A DNA stretch of 64,000 nucleotides. Source: Stercorarius parasiticus (lineage: Eukaryota > Chordata > Aves > Charadriiformes > Stercorariidae). The stretch covers positions 279,070 through 343,069 of the forward strand of contig VWZL01001970.1 in NCBI GenBank assembly GCA_013396915.1, read 5' to 3'. Of this stretch, positions 1-13,148 are shown piece after piece (position 1 is the stretch's first letter; each line of letters opens with the position of its first letter). The notes below the pieces were generated by a model, which had not been told where the DNA came from, made no database searches, and was given only the letters and a program-made list of their open reading frames with translations. Position numbers and translations under genes: made by a program.

Positions 1-61
1 CAAAATCCCTACTTTCTCTTTCAGTCATGTCCCCACACCCAAGAGTATTGATGAGGCTGTA

Positions 62-88
62 GGGATAGGGGGGGGAGGGAAAACAAGG
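62..88 (+). other. Possible G-quadruplex motif
   Basis: Four G runs (62-64, 68-74, 76-78, 86-88) are separated by loops of 3, 1 and 7 bases, which fits the canonical G3+N1-7 pattern. It stands alone in AT-rich DNA and no promoter is visible beside it. Folding is inferred from the pattern only. Confidence 0.4.
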
Positions 89-3000
89 GTAAAACTCCTA
101 ATCTGCAAAAGATTTCATTTGAAATATGGTCCCTTGAGGTTCTAGGTTAAAGGCAGCTGTGCCTGTGATGCCAGGAACTATGGCTGACTGCCCAATGGTC
201 CCAGAAATCTTGGCAATTACTCTTGCTGGACAGATAAAAAGGAGCCATTCTACAAGTAAACCTCAAAACCCATTATAATCAAATGTTCTCTACCTACTAA
301 CTAAGAAGGCCTCCTATATAGCTGTTTCTCTTCTAAAATAGGTCCTGCAACTGTTTCATCACACTATGTCTGATTTTAAAAAAAGGAAAAAAAATGTTCA
401 ATCAAGCTAACTCTAATGAGCTCAGAGCACTTGCGTGAAACAGAGCTGAGCAGATGGAATTTCAGTTCTTGGCTGAATACAGCATTTGAATTCAACTGTC
501 CTGTGATTTGTGAATGTTAGTCCATAATATTTATTTTTTTGGTCCCTGAATTGCAAAGAATGTAACTTAAAACATAACTCTCCAGTATACATACTATTTT
601 TTGCATACACACACATTATATAAAAATAACTTCAGATTTTTTTATTGTATTGTACCTTCTCTTTCATTCTTATTTGCCTTGATGTATTTCTAATTCAATT
701 TTAATTATAAGGTCATACAAAATCCAGAAAAGAAGCCCAAAGCACTACTATGTTTCTATTATAGATGAGAACACACATACCTTACAAGATAATAAACTGT
801 TTCAATTTTCATAACCACCCCTTCAACTGTCTCACTCCTCGCTTGTACATTAAGACTATTCTGAAATTAAAGAATATGGTTTCTTAGAAGGAACTAAAAA
901 AAAAAAAACGGTTAGGAATGCGCATGCTTATATCATTGGCTTGAATCTGCCTTATCTTTCCAGTATGTTGATGCTTACAAGATTCTCTAACAATAAAAAA
1001 GATTGAGTCCTTATGGAGGCAGTGTTTAAGAGAATTTGGCTTCCACACCTGTGAAGCTTTGTAGAATTAAGAGATTTTATTTCCCTCTTAATTTAGCCTG
1101 GATTCTGAATTTTGTCAGCCTAACTTTGTTTTTTTGCATTATTAAGTATTCACATGGAGTAACACCAACCTGAAAAGTTTTTTATTTAAATAAACTAGTA
1201 ATTTTTAAGGCTATTATAATAATAATGAAATAAGTTTTGTTCCATTCTGTAATTCAGGATGTTGAGGAGAAACAGCTCAGATAATCATGAAGAGTCATTG
1301 CCAAAGAGTAAATTCATGAGCAGGACCCTATGCATTTTGCCAAGGAAAAGAGTAACTCCCATCATCTTGAAAATTACTCCAGAGAACTGGTCCCAAGTCA
1401 CAAAACTCTTTCTGTTTCTATCACGTAGCCATTGGCATAAATATATATATTGCTACAGCTGAATCAGGTTAGAATGTTTTTGTTGTGGAATGCATAAATT
1501 CCATAGGAAATTGCTGTTGACTACATCTATATCTGGAAAGCAAACATTATCTTGTTATTTTAAAATTATTGTTTCAAAATATTTGAAAACAGATTTTACT
1601 AGTCATATTCTTAAAAACAACAACAATACAATGATTTGATGATTTCAATGACTTGAAAGTATGTTTTCTAGAAGTTTTTGGTTTGTTCTAAAACAATCTT
1701 CTCCCAAGTTTTGACCATCAGAAGTTAGAACAAAGAAAAAAATATACAAGCTTTAATACCACACCTGAAAATGCAGGGTATAGCAGTGACAAAGTATTAT
1801 AAGAAAGAAGAAATCAGCAATATTAAATAACAACAAATACCTAATAGTCTATAAGGTTCAAGCTCTTCTTCACTGGATTCTTATAATACCTAGTAGTACT
1901 CTTGTGACAGACTAGCAGCAAGGTTATATTTATTTATTCATTACTGCAGGAGAAGGTGCATTATTTTTCAAAATAAATATTTGCATTCTGTTAGACCACT
2001 CAAAGTCAGAGAAGTAAACAAAGGCAATATAGTTAGACAAGGTGGGAAACAGTATACTGTAGAAAAATTTACTGCTGCAAGTAAAGCTCTCATTATTAAG
2101 AGACAAAGAATTAAAGGAAAACAAAAGATAATATACCCACTTAGGTGTTTGTGGGGCAAATGTTACACTGACATATATAAATTTAGAGAAAGAAATAATG
2201 TTCACATATTTTTTGCAATAAAAACTGATATATAACATTGTAAGAACGCTACTTATCATATTACTGTTCTGCTAAGAGATAAAATTGGCTGCAAAAATTT
2301 GATGCGTTCATAGCTTTCAGGCTAGTAATAAGAAAACACCCGCTTTTTCTATATATGGCTCTAACATTAATGTTAAGCACCTCTACTACAGTTAGGGATT
2401 TTGATAGCAATCAGAGCACCCTACCAGAACCCACACTGCTCAGTGCTCCAAAATGAATGGCTGAGCTGGATAAATGCCAAGAGCTTAAGGTATCTGTTTT
2501 CTATCTTCATAATTAGTGACAAGGCATGAATCGAATACTTAAAGGAGTGAAAATGTTCTTAGACTGCTTCTTAGTATGCAAAAACCATCCTACTAAATTA
2601 TCTCCTTGGCTGGCATCCTGAAATGTGTGATCTGGCACAAGGTATAGCTCCAGCTCAGACAAAACGAATGCATTAACTCCCACAATGTTATAGGGAATGG
2701 AATTAAAATATTCTGTGATGGCTCCAAAAATAAAGCGTGTCAGTGACATGGTGAATTATTTTATGCATAGGATGCAGAAAAGAACAAGCCATTTGTTCCA
2801 AGTACTCAGTTAATTGCAGAAAAAACACTCCTCAAAATAGAGCAGATTCTTTAATGCATTCATTGAGGCAGATTAATTTTACAACTGTGATATATTTCAC
2901 ATTTTCTAAAATAATAATTATATATGGCATTATGCCTCTTTTCAACCCATTCTGATCTGAAAGGAAACATGTTTGTACAAAACCTTGCACTTCCTATGGT

Positions 3001-3327
3001 GTACTAAAAGCCATAGTGAATAATCAAATCAGCTATGGACAAAAATGCGTTACACTAACAACAGTTCACTTACAGTATTAAATGGATACCCCAAACTGCA
3101 ACTTTATTTAAACTTGAGATGGATGCTAGCATAACTGTCCCCAAATTAATATATGAATAAAAAAAATAAACAGCAAACCTTTGGGAATTTTGGAGGATGT
3201 GAACTGTTGGGCATTTGCTGTAGACCATGTGGGTGAGCAGTTCTGATAAAAGCCTGAAACAATGTGATAAAGGTGAAAACTAAAAGCTATCCCTTCATAT
3301 TTATGAGATTGTGTGACACGTAACATT

Positions 3328-3400
3328 AAAAAAAAACAAAACAAAAAACCCAAACCCAAACAAACAAACAAAAATAAACAAAAAAAACCACACCAAAAAA
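3328..3400. repeat. A/C-rich low-complexity tract (CAAA/CCAAA)
   Basis: The top strand is almost purely A and C, with units such as CAAA and CCCAAA. It is one of several similar tracts in the window. An antisense open frame here (3126-3428) is a by-product of the T/G-rich complement and looks hydrophobic for that reason only. Confidence 0.8.
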
Positions 3401-4925
3401 TATCACCTTCCTGAGATCTATTCTTCACTTACAAGTTTCCACTGCTGCTACAAGACACATTCTGCAGATTCAATTTTTGCCTTAGTGTTAACTTGGCTAC
3501 ACTGTCTTTCAGTAGAATACCAGTAAATTGATAAATTGATGACAGGAACTTTTCAAAACTTAGTAGAAGTGTTACATATTCAGGCAGAGTAGCTGATGAT
3601 CTTAAAAATGTAGCTAAAACACTCCTTGTATTTCATTCTCCTTTTTTTGTAAAGTTTGGTACTATGTTTCATGAAACCCAGGGCCAATACCGTAAACTCT
3701 CACTTGAATCTTATTTCACCTTTGGAATCAAGAACAACAACTCCTCATACAAGTGGGAATAATTCTCTTATTCTATAATGCTAATATTACTATAACAAGC
3801 ATTCTGGAAATGAACAAAAAGTATCTATTTTGGAACACAAATATAATATTTTACATATTATTATATTTATGCATTTTATAGGAAAATGTGTTCATAACTA
3901 GTATTTAGGATACCAGGATTTCTCTCACTTTTTTTTTTCCTAAACAAAAAGTATTGAATTTGACCTTTCTTTCAAATTAGACCTCATGAGTTGCAATTTC
4001 TTATCTCAAAGATGACATACAGCAGTCAAACATTTGGTTTTATTGGTTGCTACAGAAATTAAGTGGAAAGTTCATTCCATAGTCCTTTCTGTTTGTTCTA
4101 ATTTTTCATTCTGCAAGATATTTTTCTTTCAGATGGTTACAGCACATGACTGACAAAGAGAGCTTTCCTATTTCCTTGTTTCAGCATATCTCGTGTATTT
4201 ATCTTGGACAACAGAGATGGCATATCCAGAACTATTCTTAAACCTAATTGTGAGAATGCTAATTATTCTCATTTCCATATATAAATATCAAACAAGCCTA
4301 ATACTCACATATCCTCCAATCATTTTCACTTGCTAAATCAGAAGTTTCTATTTACCCTCTTTTTCTTACCTGCTGAAACTTCAAAGTAGCTCTCACCAAT
4401 CTGACTTTACCATAGTGTGCAAGTACAAATCCAATACCCATTTCTTACTTCCTGTAAAGGAACCAACAACTACTAGTCAACCTCATTGAATATATCTATG
4501 GATTCTTTAATAATGGCAATGAGAAAAAAATGATAGTTTTATCATGCTTTTAAATGATGGAGAGGAAAAAAACAGCCCAATAATTGCACAAATGATTGTT
4601 TTCTGAAGAATAAGGAAGAGTCTCATAAGATCTATGATGACGACAGACACATAAATGACTTCTTGAGCAAGGAAAGAACTTGCTTAAAACTCCTTTCCTG
4701 TAACACCAAGCAGTCCATCGCAAATCTGCAGGGTACACAACACAGTAGTTTAAATAACAGGAGCTAAAATCTTATGAGGCATTAAGTCCGACACTGTAAG
4801 CTCAATAAAGTATTTCACAAGCAGATTCAAATAAAAAAATACTTTCATTAATGGGAGCTGCATATCATTCTGAAACATTGGGAAATCACACACACGCAAA
4901 TCCCAAACACGCTACAATGCGGGGA

Positions 4926-5006
4926 GATATGTATATATCAACATTGGGAGATATATATATATATACACATATATATGCACACACACATGCATATATATAT
5001 ATATAT
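4926..5006. repeat. Compound TA/CA microsatellite
   Basis: Alternating TA runs are broken by CACA stretches. The phrase GGGAGATAT occurs twice about 24 bp apart at the left side, suggesting a small duplication before the TA expansion. Length polymorphism is likely. Confidence 0.85.
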
Positions 5007-6484
5007 TAAAAGCACAGTCTTCAAAACTTTTGCTTCAGCGGCTTTAACAAAGCAAACCTAAAATATGATATACGTAAATGCATGTTCTTTCCTGAGTCAC
5101 AGAATAGGAAGATTGAGAGCGTGGCAAGTACATTATACCTAAATTATTTTCAAATGCCTTAAATACATACGTTAAACACATCAGCAGGGTGATAACATTC
5201 ACGACCATGTTTCACTATTGGGTACAATTCTAGACCAGTGAGAATGTCATCTCCCTTCTTGTGGAGAAACCTGAGGAAATCTGAACTGCAGAGGTACAGC
5301 ATAAGCCTTCAGTTGTGCTTCAAGCTGAGATTTGGACTAACTTTCTGTGGTTAATCAGGGACGATCCCTACAGAGGACAACTCTGAGAAGTCCATCCCTT
5401 GTCTCTGGCAGTGCTGTTGCTGCCCTAGGAGCAGAAGTATAAGACAAGAGTGAATGATTTGGCTACTACTTCAAACCCCTTCTATTGCAAAATAGATTTT
5501 ATCTTATTTATTTGTGCAGTCTCCAACTTCATAACCCCAGAGTACCTTTTGGATCAAGGAATTGAATATGACATTCATAGGGCCTCAACTTATTAGAGCA
5601 TCCTTTCCCTCTTCAAGCAGGCTAAAAAGAATACGGAGTGACGAACTGCATGCTTGCTTCTCCACTCAGTGTATCAGCAAGTAACTGTACAGAGCACAGC
5701 AGAGAAAATAAGATGAATTATTATCTGAGCTGGAATAAATTACTTGTTCCATATAGCAAAAGAAGGGCAGGTGCTCTTTTTAAAGCAGAGCAGTGTGCTC
5801 TGGTGCTCACTTAATAAGTCAATCGGACTCTACTGAGACAAATTGAAGATTTCAGTTGAAATGTACCTACTACCAAGAATTCTGTTTATCTTATATTCTC
5901 CCAATACTTGTATCATATTTGTCAAGGCTATTTAATGTAAATCAACTCTTCAGGAACCAGAACCACAAACAGCAGAAATCCATAACTATATGGGCAGCAA
6001 CAGAGTTACACAGCCACCAGCTCAGTATTTGTATATCGAAGTCATAATAAAAGGCTTAAAAATAGATTTGAACATACTGCTGTTGCTACTTCTTTAGCAA
6101 GAAGAAAAATGTGGAGTAATACATGGATTTGCTGAACAAATAAAACCGTGGAAAACCAAGTTACTAAGGTAAGCTTGATAGAAAATGAATTTATTCTGCC
6201 CAATGCTTTCTACATAAAACTCATTGTTCCCTCTATAGCAGATGATCCCAATTGCAGAGGCTATTCCATCTTGTACAGTGCAGTAAGCTCTTGATACATA
6301 TTGAGTAGCATTAACAATAGGCAATAGGCAAAAAAGTTATGAACTACAGTGTTTTTATCCAACCATTTATGTCAGAAAAAGCTGAAAAATTTTGTTGTTT
6401 ATATTCTGACAGAAAATAATCCACTTGCACATTGTGCAAGGGATATGGAGGTTTTGGTTTATCAGTATGAGTGAACAATGTGTG

Positions 6485-7108
6485 CTGTCAGCCAAAACCA
6501 CCAACCGTATCCTGGGATGCATTAAGCACGGTATAGCCAACCAGCTGAAAAAAGTGATTGTCCCACTACGCTCAGCATTGGGGCATCCTCACCTCGGGTA
6601 GCGTGTGCAGTTTTGGGCTCCGCCATATAAGAAGGATATAATAGAATCTGTCCAAAGAAGGGCAACAAAGATGATGAAAGGCCTAGAGGGCATGACTTAT
6701 GAGGGGCAGCTGAGGATACCAGGTTTTTTCAGCTTAGAGAAGAGGAGACTGAGGGGGGAGAAGACTCCTCATTGCTGCCTACAACTTCCTCATGAGGGGG
6801 ACAAAGAAGGAGGTGCTGATCTCTCATCTCTGGTGTCCGGTGACAGGATGACAGGGAATGGCTTAAAGTATCAAGGGAAGTTCAGATCGGATATTAGGAA
6901 AAAGTTCTTCATGGAGAGGGTGGTCAAGCACTGGAACAAGTTCCCCAGGAAAATAATCATAGCCCCAAGTCTGTCAGTGTTCGAGAAGTGTTTGAACAAT
7001 GATCTTTGATATATGGTTTAACTTTTAGGTTGCCCTGTGTGGAGTCAGGAGTTGGACTCAATGATCCTCATGGGTCCCTTCCAACTCAGCATAATCTATG
7101 ATTCTGTG
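6485..7108 (+). mobile_element. CR1 LINE fragment, 3' end, 5'-truncated
   Basis: The segment reads as the last part of a CR1 retrotransposon: the end of ORF2 followed by the short 3' UTR with its 'ggactcaatgatcct...ggtcccttccaactc' signature, ending in a CTATGATTCTGTG tail of the ATTCTATG type. 5' truncation is normal for CR1, which primes reverse transcription from its 3' end. Divergence and internal stops show that it is old and dead. Confidence 0.93.
6605..7009 (+). pseudogene. CR1 ORF2 C-terminal region, degraded
   Basis: The 134-codon open frame corresponds to the C-terminal part of CR1 ORF2, downstream of the reverse transcriptase domain. Recognisable CR1 signatures in order are VQRRATKMMKGLEGMTYE, FFSLEKRRLRGE, SGDRMTGNGLKY, and FRSDIRKKFFMERVVKHWN followed by FPRKII. 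The matching upstream part (ILGCIKHGIANQL...) is present in DNA from about 6509 but is separated by a stop near 6599. The methionine start is not a biological start. No RT catalytic motifs are retained, so it cannot encode a working enzyme. Confidence 0.88.
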
Positions 7109-10100
7109 AAATATAATGGCTTCAAAAACTTATACTTCCTTTTCTAAAATGCGTCATGTAGTTCATAAAAAATATAATCTCAAGACTTTAGGTTGTTTTT
7201 TTCTCCAGATACATTTTTTACTAAATACTTTTGAAAAGGGTATTACTTCACATGGGTAGGAAGCAAGATATTTTTATGTGGCAATAACTTTGCATTACAA
7301 AGAAATACAAAACTACTTTCCTACTTCATAAATAGAAGCTTTTTTATACCAAATAGCAGGTGTGCAAACAAGGTTAAAGAGGCTATTAGGAAATATATAT
7401 TCCTTAAGTGATGGCAAATAGTGTATCCAAATTCAGGCTGAAAAAAGAGGCCTTTTGATATACTTGAAGCCCATTCTACAATCCAGGGTTGAAAATGAAG
7501 TTTGTAATTTTTATTTTTAGGCACTCAGAGAGTATGTGGAACACAACAGTCAAATTAAATCTCAAAAGTTTTTATCTATGTTTGTCCAAGTTGCATCCAT
7601 CTGTTTATAAAGTACTAGCTTTGTTATCAGAAGTCCGGAAAAACTAAATACTTCAGTGTTGAGATGCATAATTTATTGCCATTTTGGGTATTAAGAAACA
7701 TCACAATACTGAAATCATGCAAGCAATGCATTTAGCAGGGTGCCTGCAAAGAAGCTTATTGGTTTAGATAAATTGCACTCCAGAGGGAATGGAGAAAAAT
7801 CAGTTCATCAGCTAAACAAGGTACTGAAATCAACACTATTACAGTGTCTGCTTGATAAATACACAGTTCATTATCGCTTTATTCATTTGCTGTTTTACAT
7901 TCGTGATAAAAGTGCAGCTAATCAGTCAAAGGCATCTCTTATGCAGTTGGCTGCAGAAATAATCTTATTTAATGTAAACCTCCTGAATAACCAAGGTTGA
8001 TATGTTTGGTTAGAATGGATCATCCAACAGTAGCTGTTAAAGCAAATTCTGAGATGTTGAAATGTTTTAGCTGATAATTTACAAAGTTCAAGGGTTTAAA
8101 TTGTTTATTTACCAACATATACAGTTCAGGGTTAGAAAAGAAAGTCAACAACTATTCCATTTCCATTGAGACTGAAGTGATATCATTTTGCAGAGGTCTA
8201 GCTGGAGATACTCGATTAACATTCTAATGAAAAACATCTCCCAAAAAGTAGAAGTAAAATGTACGGTCACAAGGATAATTTTCATTCAAGGTTTCTGTTC
8301 CCTTGAACACACAGACCATTATGACCAAAGAAAGAAGTAATCGTTGTCAAGTACAGTGAAATCCAAAATGGAAGTTTTCAGGTACTTACAAACAGAATAA
8401 GCATCATGCTCACCTTCTGGCTTACAGCAAGTAGTAGTTTAGTGAAAGTAGTTACAGCAGAATCATTACCAATGGGCCATTCACTGAAAAGTTTAGAGTT
8501 TCCTGGTTATGTAATTTAAGTACATAATTAAAAAATAATAATGAAAATTTACATTAAACAGGAATCTTTCAAACTCCCCCACTAGTGAGGAAGACAAAGA
8601 AAAAAATTCTACGTTAATCCTTGTTAGGTCACGTAAATGAAATGCCATGACTTGAGTGGTGGAAGTTTTTTTAACAATGTCTAAATGATCTAGGTCCTTA
8701 ACTTGTGTTTTCAAAAGACAAGTAGCAAGACCTTTGTCACTTTAAATTATGATTTGAAAACAAGTTTTTTTGAAAAAGTTTTTCAAGCTTTGATATTCTT
8801 AACTATAAAAAAAAAAAAAATCAGAACATTATCTTGCAAATATTTATTCACTGAAATAGTCCTAAATCAGTGTCCTTTATAGGACAAAATTCCAGCTCCT
8901 TGAGTCGGGATTTCTCCTATTTTCACCTGTACTTGTGTTCAGGCATTAAAAAAATATATATAAATACACTTCCCCACACATACACACACAAAATCTATTC
9001 ATTTCTCATCCTATATCCAGAACAAGTTTGTTGTTAGAGCTTGATTCTGGGAACTCAGTCTTTTTTGACTTGGTAGTCAGTGAACTACAGTTCCCTAGTG
9101 CATACAGTCCTCCATCTTCTGCTCAAACACCATCTATCAGTACAGTGCTGAACAAACTACTATTTAAATTAAACTGTCTTTAAGTTTTGTGTCACTCACA
9201 TTTGACTTTTAGTAAGTGACTTTCAAAGTCTTTCATTAGTGTGTTTTGGTGATAGTGCTATATTATGCTTGCTATCGAGACATCATGAAATGACTCCTGC
9301 CTATATAAAGACAGAATATTTGTAGTTCACTGTACTGAACAACAGTTGCAGAAGCATCACCTTTTGTTTGCCTCTAAGAAAAAACCCACACATTAATATT
9401 AGTTAATACCTCCAAAAAAAATGTATTATAAATAGGTATATGGCAGTAAACTGGTGTTCCACGTGACGAAAATGTTTTCCTAACATTATTTTCCATAAGC
9501 TTCTAAAATTCTTATCTTAACAGTCCAAAAATTGTCATCCTTCTTACAGTTTCTCTCTCCTATACCCACATTCCCAAGTATCACTCCCTTCACCGATAGT
9601 CAAAGATTAAAGCAATACTTCTCTCACTTGATTTTGAGACTTTTTTTCTGCAGTTGAAGCATATGTTCTTACTGTATTCTCATATTGGGAGGTTCTAAAT
9701 ACTTTAGGTATCTAGAATTATTTTTCAATTATCAGCATTTCATTCAGAATAGGATTTTACTTAGGCTTCTTGATGATGTTTTCTAACTCTGCTTTACAAA
9801 TTGCATTTAAAAGTTGCTACATAGCAGTTTCAGCTATTTCATATATATATATATGCATACTGTAAGAGAACAAGAAAATAATCATAATAATCCCACAGAA
9901 GGTTCAATAAAATCTGATAAAGCAAAAAACAAAATCTCCTTTCAGAGATACTAGCATAGTTCAAGAATAACTTCACCATTTTGGCCAGGCACTCTGTTAT
10001 AACACTGAATAGCTTATAGTCCAGGAATGAAACAGAAAAAAAAAATTTCCTTGCACAATTTTCCACTGGTATATTAGAAAATTTGCATTAACTCGTATAA

Positions 10101-12304
10101 AAAATTTTTATCCAATCATATATTTACAGCAGAAATGACAAAAATACATCAATTGAAGTCCTTTTAATTGCAAAGCATTTTAGCTTTGAAGACTGTCCCT
10201 TTGTGACAGAATTAGCACCTTCTTTCACAGCATCCCTAGAAAGAAACACACTTCGTAACACTACAAGCTCAGAAATACATAGCTATATCATAAAACCAAA
10301 ATCAAAATAACTCAAGATGTTTCCTGATTGTGGGATACTTAGTAGAAGGTGTTATCCCACAGCAGCCTTTTCCCCTAGAAACAGTACTTATTTTTGTAAA
10401 ATTTATAGGAAACTTTACATCTTTGAGACTTCTAACCATCTGTGGAATTTGGCAAGAACTGCCCAATGGTATAAAAGGTGTTAGCAGTGGAGGAGGGCAG
10501 GATAACAGATACACATACATACACAGACAGTATGTATTATTAGATTGAGCTCCTTTTTCTTTACTTGCTGCAGCAGTGTACTAACATAAAAGATATTTAA
10601 ATATAAATTCCAGATTTATTAATCTCAGGTCTTTCCCTTTACTGGTAAAGCACCCTCTTGTGTACAGCTAAATACTACCTGATCATTTTATTTGCAAAGT
10701 GATCAGAGTATCACTAAACACAGCAATACTCAATGAGGACCAAGGATGACTAGTGCATAAAATAGTCTGTTACCTATCCAGTAAAAGACCTGATCATGAT
10801 TATGCACAAGCTGCTCTAATAGGTGACATTTGGAACTGGAATATCTAGGAAATACATATTCGAGTCCTCGTCAAGAAACAGGTTCCAATGGTAGAAGAAA
10901 CGCTATCTGAAATACTGCAAAAGAGTTCAACGACTGATATTATTACCTGCTTCACTTTGTTCATTAGCCAGTACCGACCCCATAAAATTTATACAGTTAT
11001 TTGAGCAAACAGTACACACTATTTCAAGTTATAATTATCCACTAGATATTAGAAGTTTCTCTGTTACAGGCAATTTAATTGGTTGAATTATATTGTCTCC
11101 TTTCATAGTAAGGACTCACAAAAAATTCATCATAATGCACTAAGACAAAGCCTATTGTTCTTTAATTTCCAAGACAAATGTAAAAGTATAGTGTAAAGGT
11201 GTTACCATTCTCCTGTTTCTTGGAAATATCATATAGAAACATATTGTATGTACATGGCACTACTGTCCTTTTTATACTAAGAAACCAAAGATAATAATAT
11301 AAATGGAATCTTTTAAAACTTACGAAGGAATATGGGGGTTTAAGTATGTAAGATACTCCTCATAATTCAAATGTACATAAAGACATACAATTGAGTGACT
11401 TGGCACGCCTAACATAAATTAGCATTCAGAGAGTAAGAAAAAGAGAAAGAAGAGCAACAAATACTATATGGTTCATCAGTCATAGTCCACAGTTCATAAT
11501 CACAATACACCCTTTTCACAAATTGTCTTAGTCTAATAACATTTTTATGAGCTGTGGAAAAGGGAATGCAATGTTATAAAATAAAATGCTTTTAAAAGGT
11601 GTCAGGATATGCCTAGCCTTTAAAATTTCTCAATATAAAGATATGTTGGATCCCCAGATTCTGTAGGAGTTTAGGTAGCACTATTTGTCAGGAATACTGG
11701 TTTTAATTAGTATTTAGAAAGGAGATTAAACCTTTCTCTTTCAAATGACATCTCATCTATATTTTCTATCTGCTCTCAGAGAGATAATGTTCTTCGGAAT
11801 AAAGTCTGTACAGGTTCATATCTAAAAAATTTACAGAAAGAGCAACTACTGCACAGTTCACTTAATAAACAGGATACTCCTCACTGTAAATGATTTCAGT
11901 TTTGCTCTTCCATTTCCCTCCTCTGAAAACTGACATCAGTTGAAAACCTTGTCTGCCAGAATGCCTGTCTGCATCTCTTTTCATACAACAGTATTTGTCA
12001 TGATCACAAGCTTTTCAACCAATAAAAAAAACCAATCCTCCAGTCTGTGTAGCAAATAACAGGATGCTTCATGTGAAAAATATTTTGCAAATTAATTACT
12101 TCCTAGATCCAATGACTCACAGGACACAACACAAAATCCTTCTTCCAACCATAATGGACAGAGCAAATGGAGTAAAGCAACTTTGAAAAGGTGTAAATTA
12201 AGTGTTTTCATTAAGATATACTCCAGTAGTAGCGCAGTACTAGGCAGTAGTATATCAGCCTAAGTATATCATACAATGCAAACTCAGTATCTTTTCATAA
12301 CTCA
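7109..12304. other. Unique AT-rich non-coding DNA, no gene recognised
   Basis: There is a 14-base A run at 8807-8820, a short TA repeat at 9841-9854 and a small TA/CA tract near 8947-8990. Open frames are short and unrecognised. The block 7640-8000 has an even base composition and reads unlike the simple A/T-rich surroundings; it is listed as a possible conserved element under findings. Confidence 0.65.
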
Positions 12305-12461
12305 TCGGTCTCTTTTCCCTGGTAACAAGTGATACGACAAGAGGAAATGGCCTCAGGTTGTGCCAGGGGAGGTTTAGATTGGTCATTAGGAAAAATCTCT
12401 TCACTGAAAGGGTTGTCATACATTGGAACAGGCTGCCCAGGGAAGAGGTTGAGTTACCATC
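12305..12461 (+). mobile_element. CR1 LINE 3' region, left half (split by LTR)
   Basis: The sequence matches the late ORF2 and 3' region of a CR1 subfamily (for example 'aggaaatggcctcaggttg', then the 'ggtttagattggtcattagg' and 'ggaacaggctgcccaggg' phrases). It breaks off in the middle of the 'accatccctgg' phrase, which resumes at 13008 beyond the LTR. 5'-truncated at about 12305. Confidence 0.92.
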
Positions 12462-13007
12462 TGTCGTAGTAACCTCAGGCAACAGCTAGGACCACTCAGC
12501 CATTTGCGCAGTTCTCCCCATTAGCCCCCAGAAAGGTAGGGAGAAGAGGGAGAAAAGGAGGGCAAAAGGAAGGAAAAAAAACCATCCTCGTGGCTTGAGA
12601 TAAAGACAGTTTAATAGAACAACAGAAAAAGGAAAATAGCAATAATAATGATAATGGTAAAAGAATACACAAGATGAAGTAATAGAAGACAAGTCACTCT
12701 CACCACCCAGTGAGTTGGTTGCCCAGTCCGTCCCAAGCTATGACTGGGGATTCCCACCTCCCCTGGCCAACGCCCATACACGTACCAAGCATGATGTCTA
12801 TGGTACAGAATATTCCATTGGCCATTCTATTGTTCTGTCTATGCTCCTTCTCAGCTTCTATGGGAAGCTGAAAAATCCTTGAATAGTATAAACATGACCT
12901 AGCAATAACTAAAACGATGTGCATTATCGACATTCCTTCCATATGAAATCTGAAACACAGAAACCACTAGAAAGAAAACTAACTCTATCCCAGTTGAAAT
13001 CAGGACA
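12462..13007 (-). mobile_element. Solo LTR of an avian endogenous retrovirus (ERVL-type likely)
   Basis: The 546-bp unit is in reverse orientation: read on the - strand it starts TGTCCTGATTTCAACTGGG and ends GGTTACTACGACA, so it has TG...CA ends. Its start, the 'aactaaaac' block in the middle and the 'ttaaactgtctttatctcaa' block near its 3' part are those of an LTR family that I recognise as common in neoavian birds. Flanks are ccatc (12457-12461) and ctatc (13008-13012), a 5-bp target duplication with one mismatch, as expected for ERVL-class integration. No internal retroviral sequence is present, so it is a solo LTR left by LTR-LTR recombination. Class assignment rests on family recall and duplication length. 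Confidence 0.85.
12610..12615 (-). promoter_or_regulatory. LTR polyadenylation signal (ATTAAA)
   Basis: On the - strand ATTAAA lies directly before the 'ctgtctttatctc' block, where related LTR copies usually carry the polyadenylation hexamer. ATTAAA is a common weaker variant. Function in this old solo LTR is not shown. Confidence 0.45.
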
Positions 13008-13148
13008 CTATCCCTGGAGGTATTTAAAAGATGTGTAGATGTGGCACTTAGGGATATGGTTTAGCTATGGATTTGGCAGTGCTAGGCTTATGGTTAGATT
13101 CGATGATCTTAAAGGTCTTTTCCAACCTAAAGGATTCTATGTTTCTAT
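13008..13148 (+). mobile_element. CR1 LINE 3' end, right half
   Basis: This resumes the CR1 interrupted at 12461: 'ctatccctggaggtatttaaaag', the 'gtgtagatgtggcactt' block, 'gatgatcttaaaggtctttt', then the 'ttctatgtttctatgattctatg' tail. Joined to the left half across the LTR it is collinear with the CR1 3' end, which proves that the CR1 was there before the LTR. Confidence 0.92.

Larger units (their letters stand above)
1..6484. other. Unique AT-rich non-coding DNA, no gene recognised
   Basis: Both strands hold only short open frames of about 60-110 codons. None shows a domain, codon pattern or splice arrangement that I recognise as a gene. Contents include a G-run motif near the left edge, an A/C-rich tract at 3.33 kb and a TA/CA microsatellite at 4.93 kb. 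Intronic or intergenic origin cannot be told apart from sequence alone. Confidence 0.7.

Noticed and set aside
1930..2259. 109-codon - strand open frame
   Set aside because: F/S/Y-rich product of AT-rich DNA with overlapping frames; no signal of a gene.
2513..2749. 78-codon - strand frame as a possible exon
   Set aside because: No flanking splice pattern that I could support and no recognised family.
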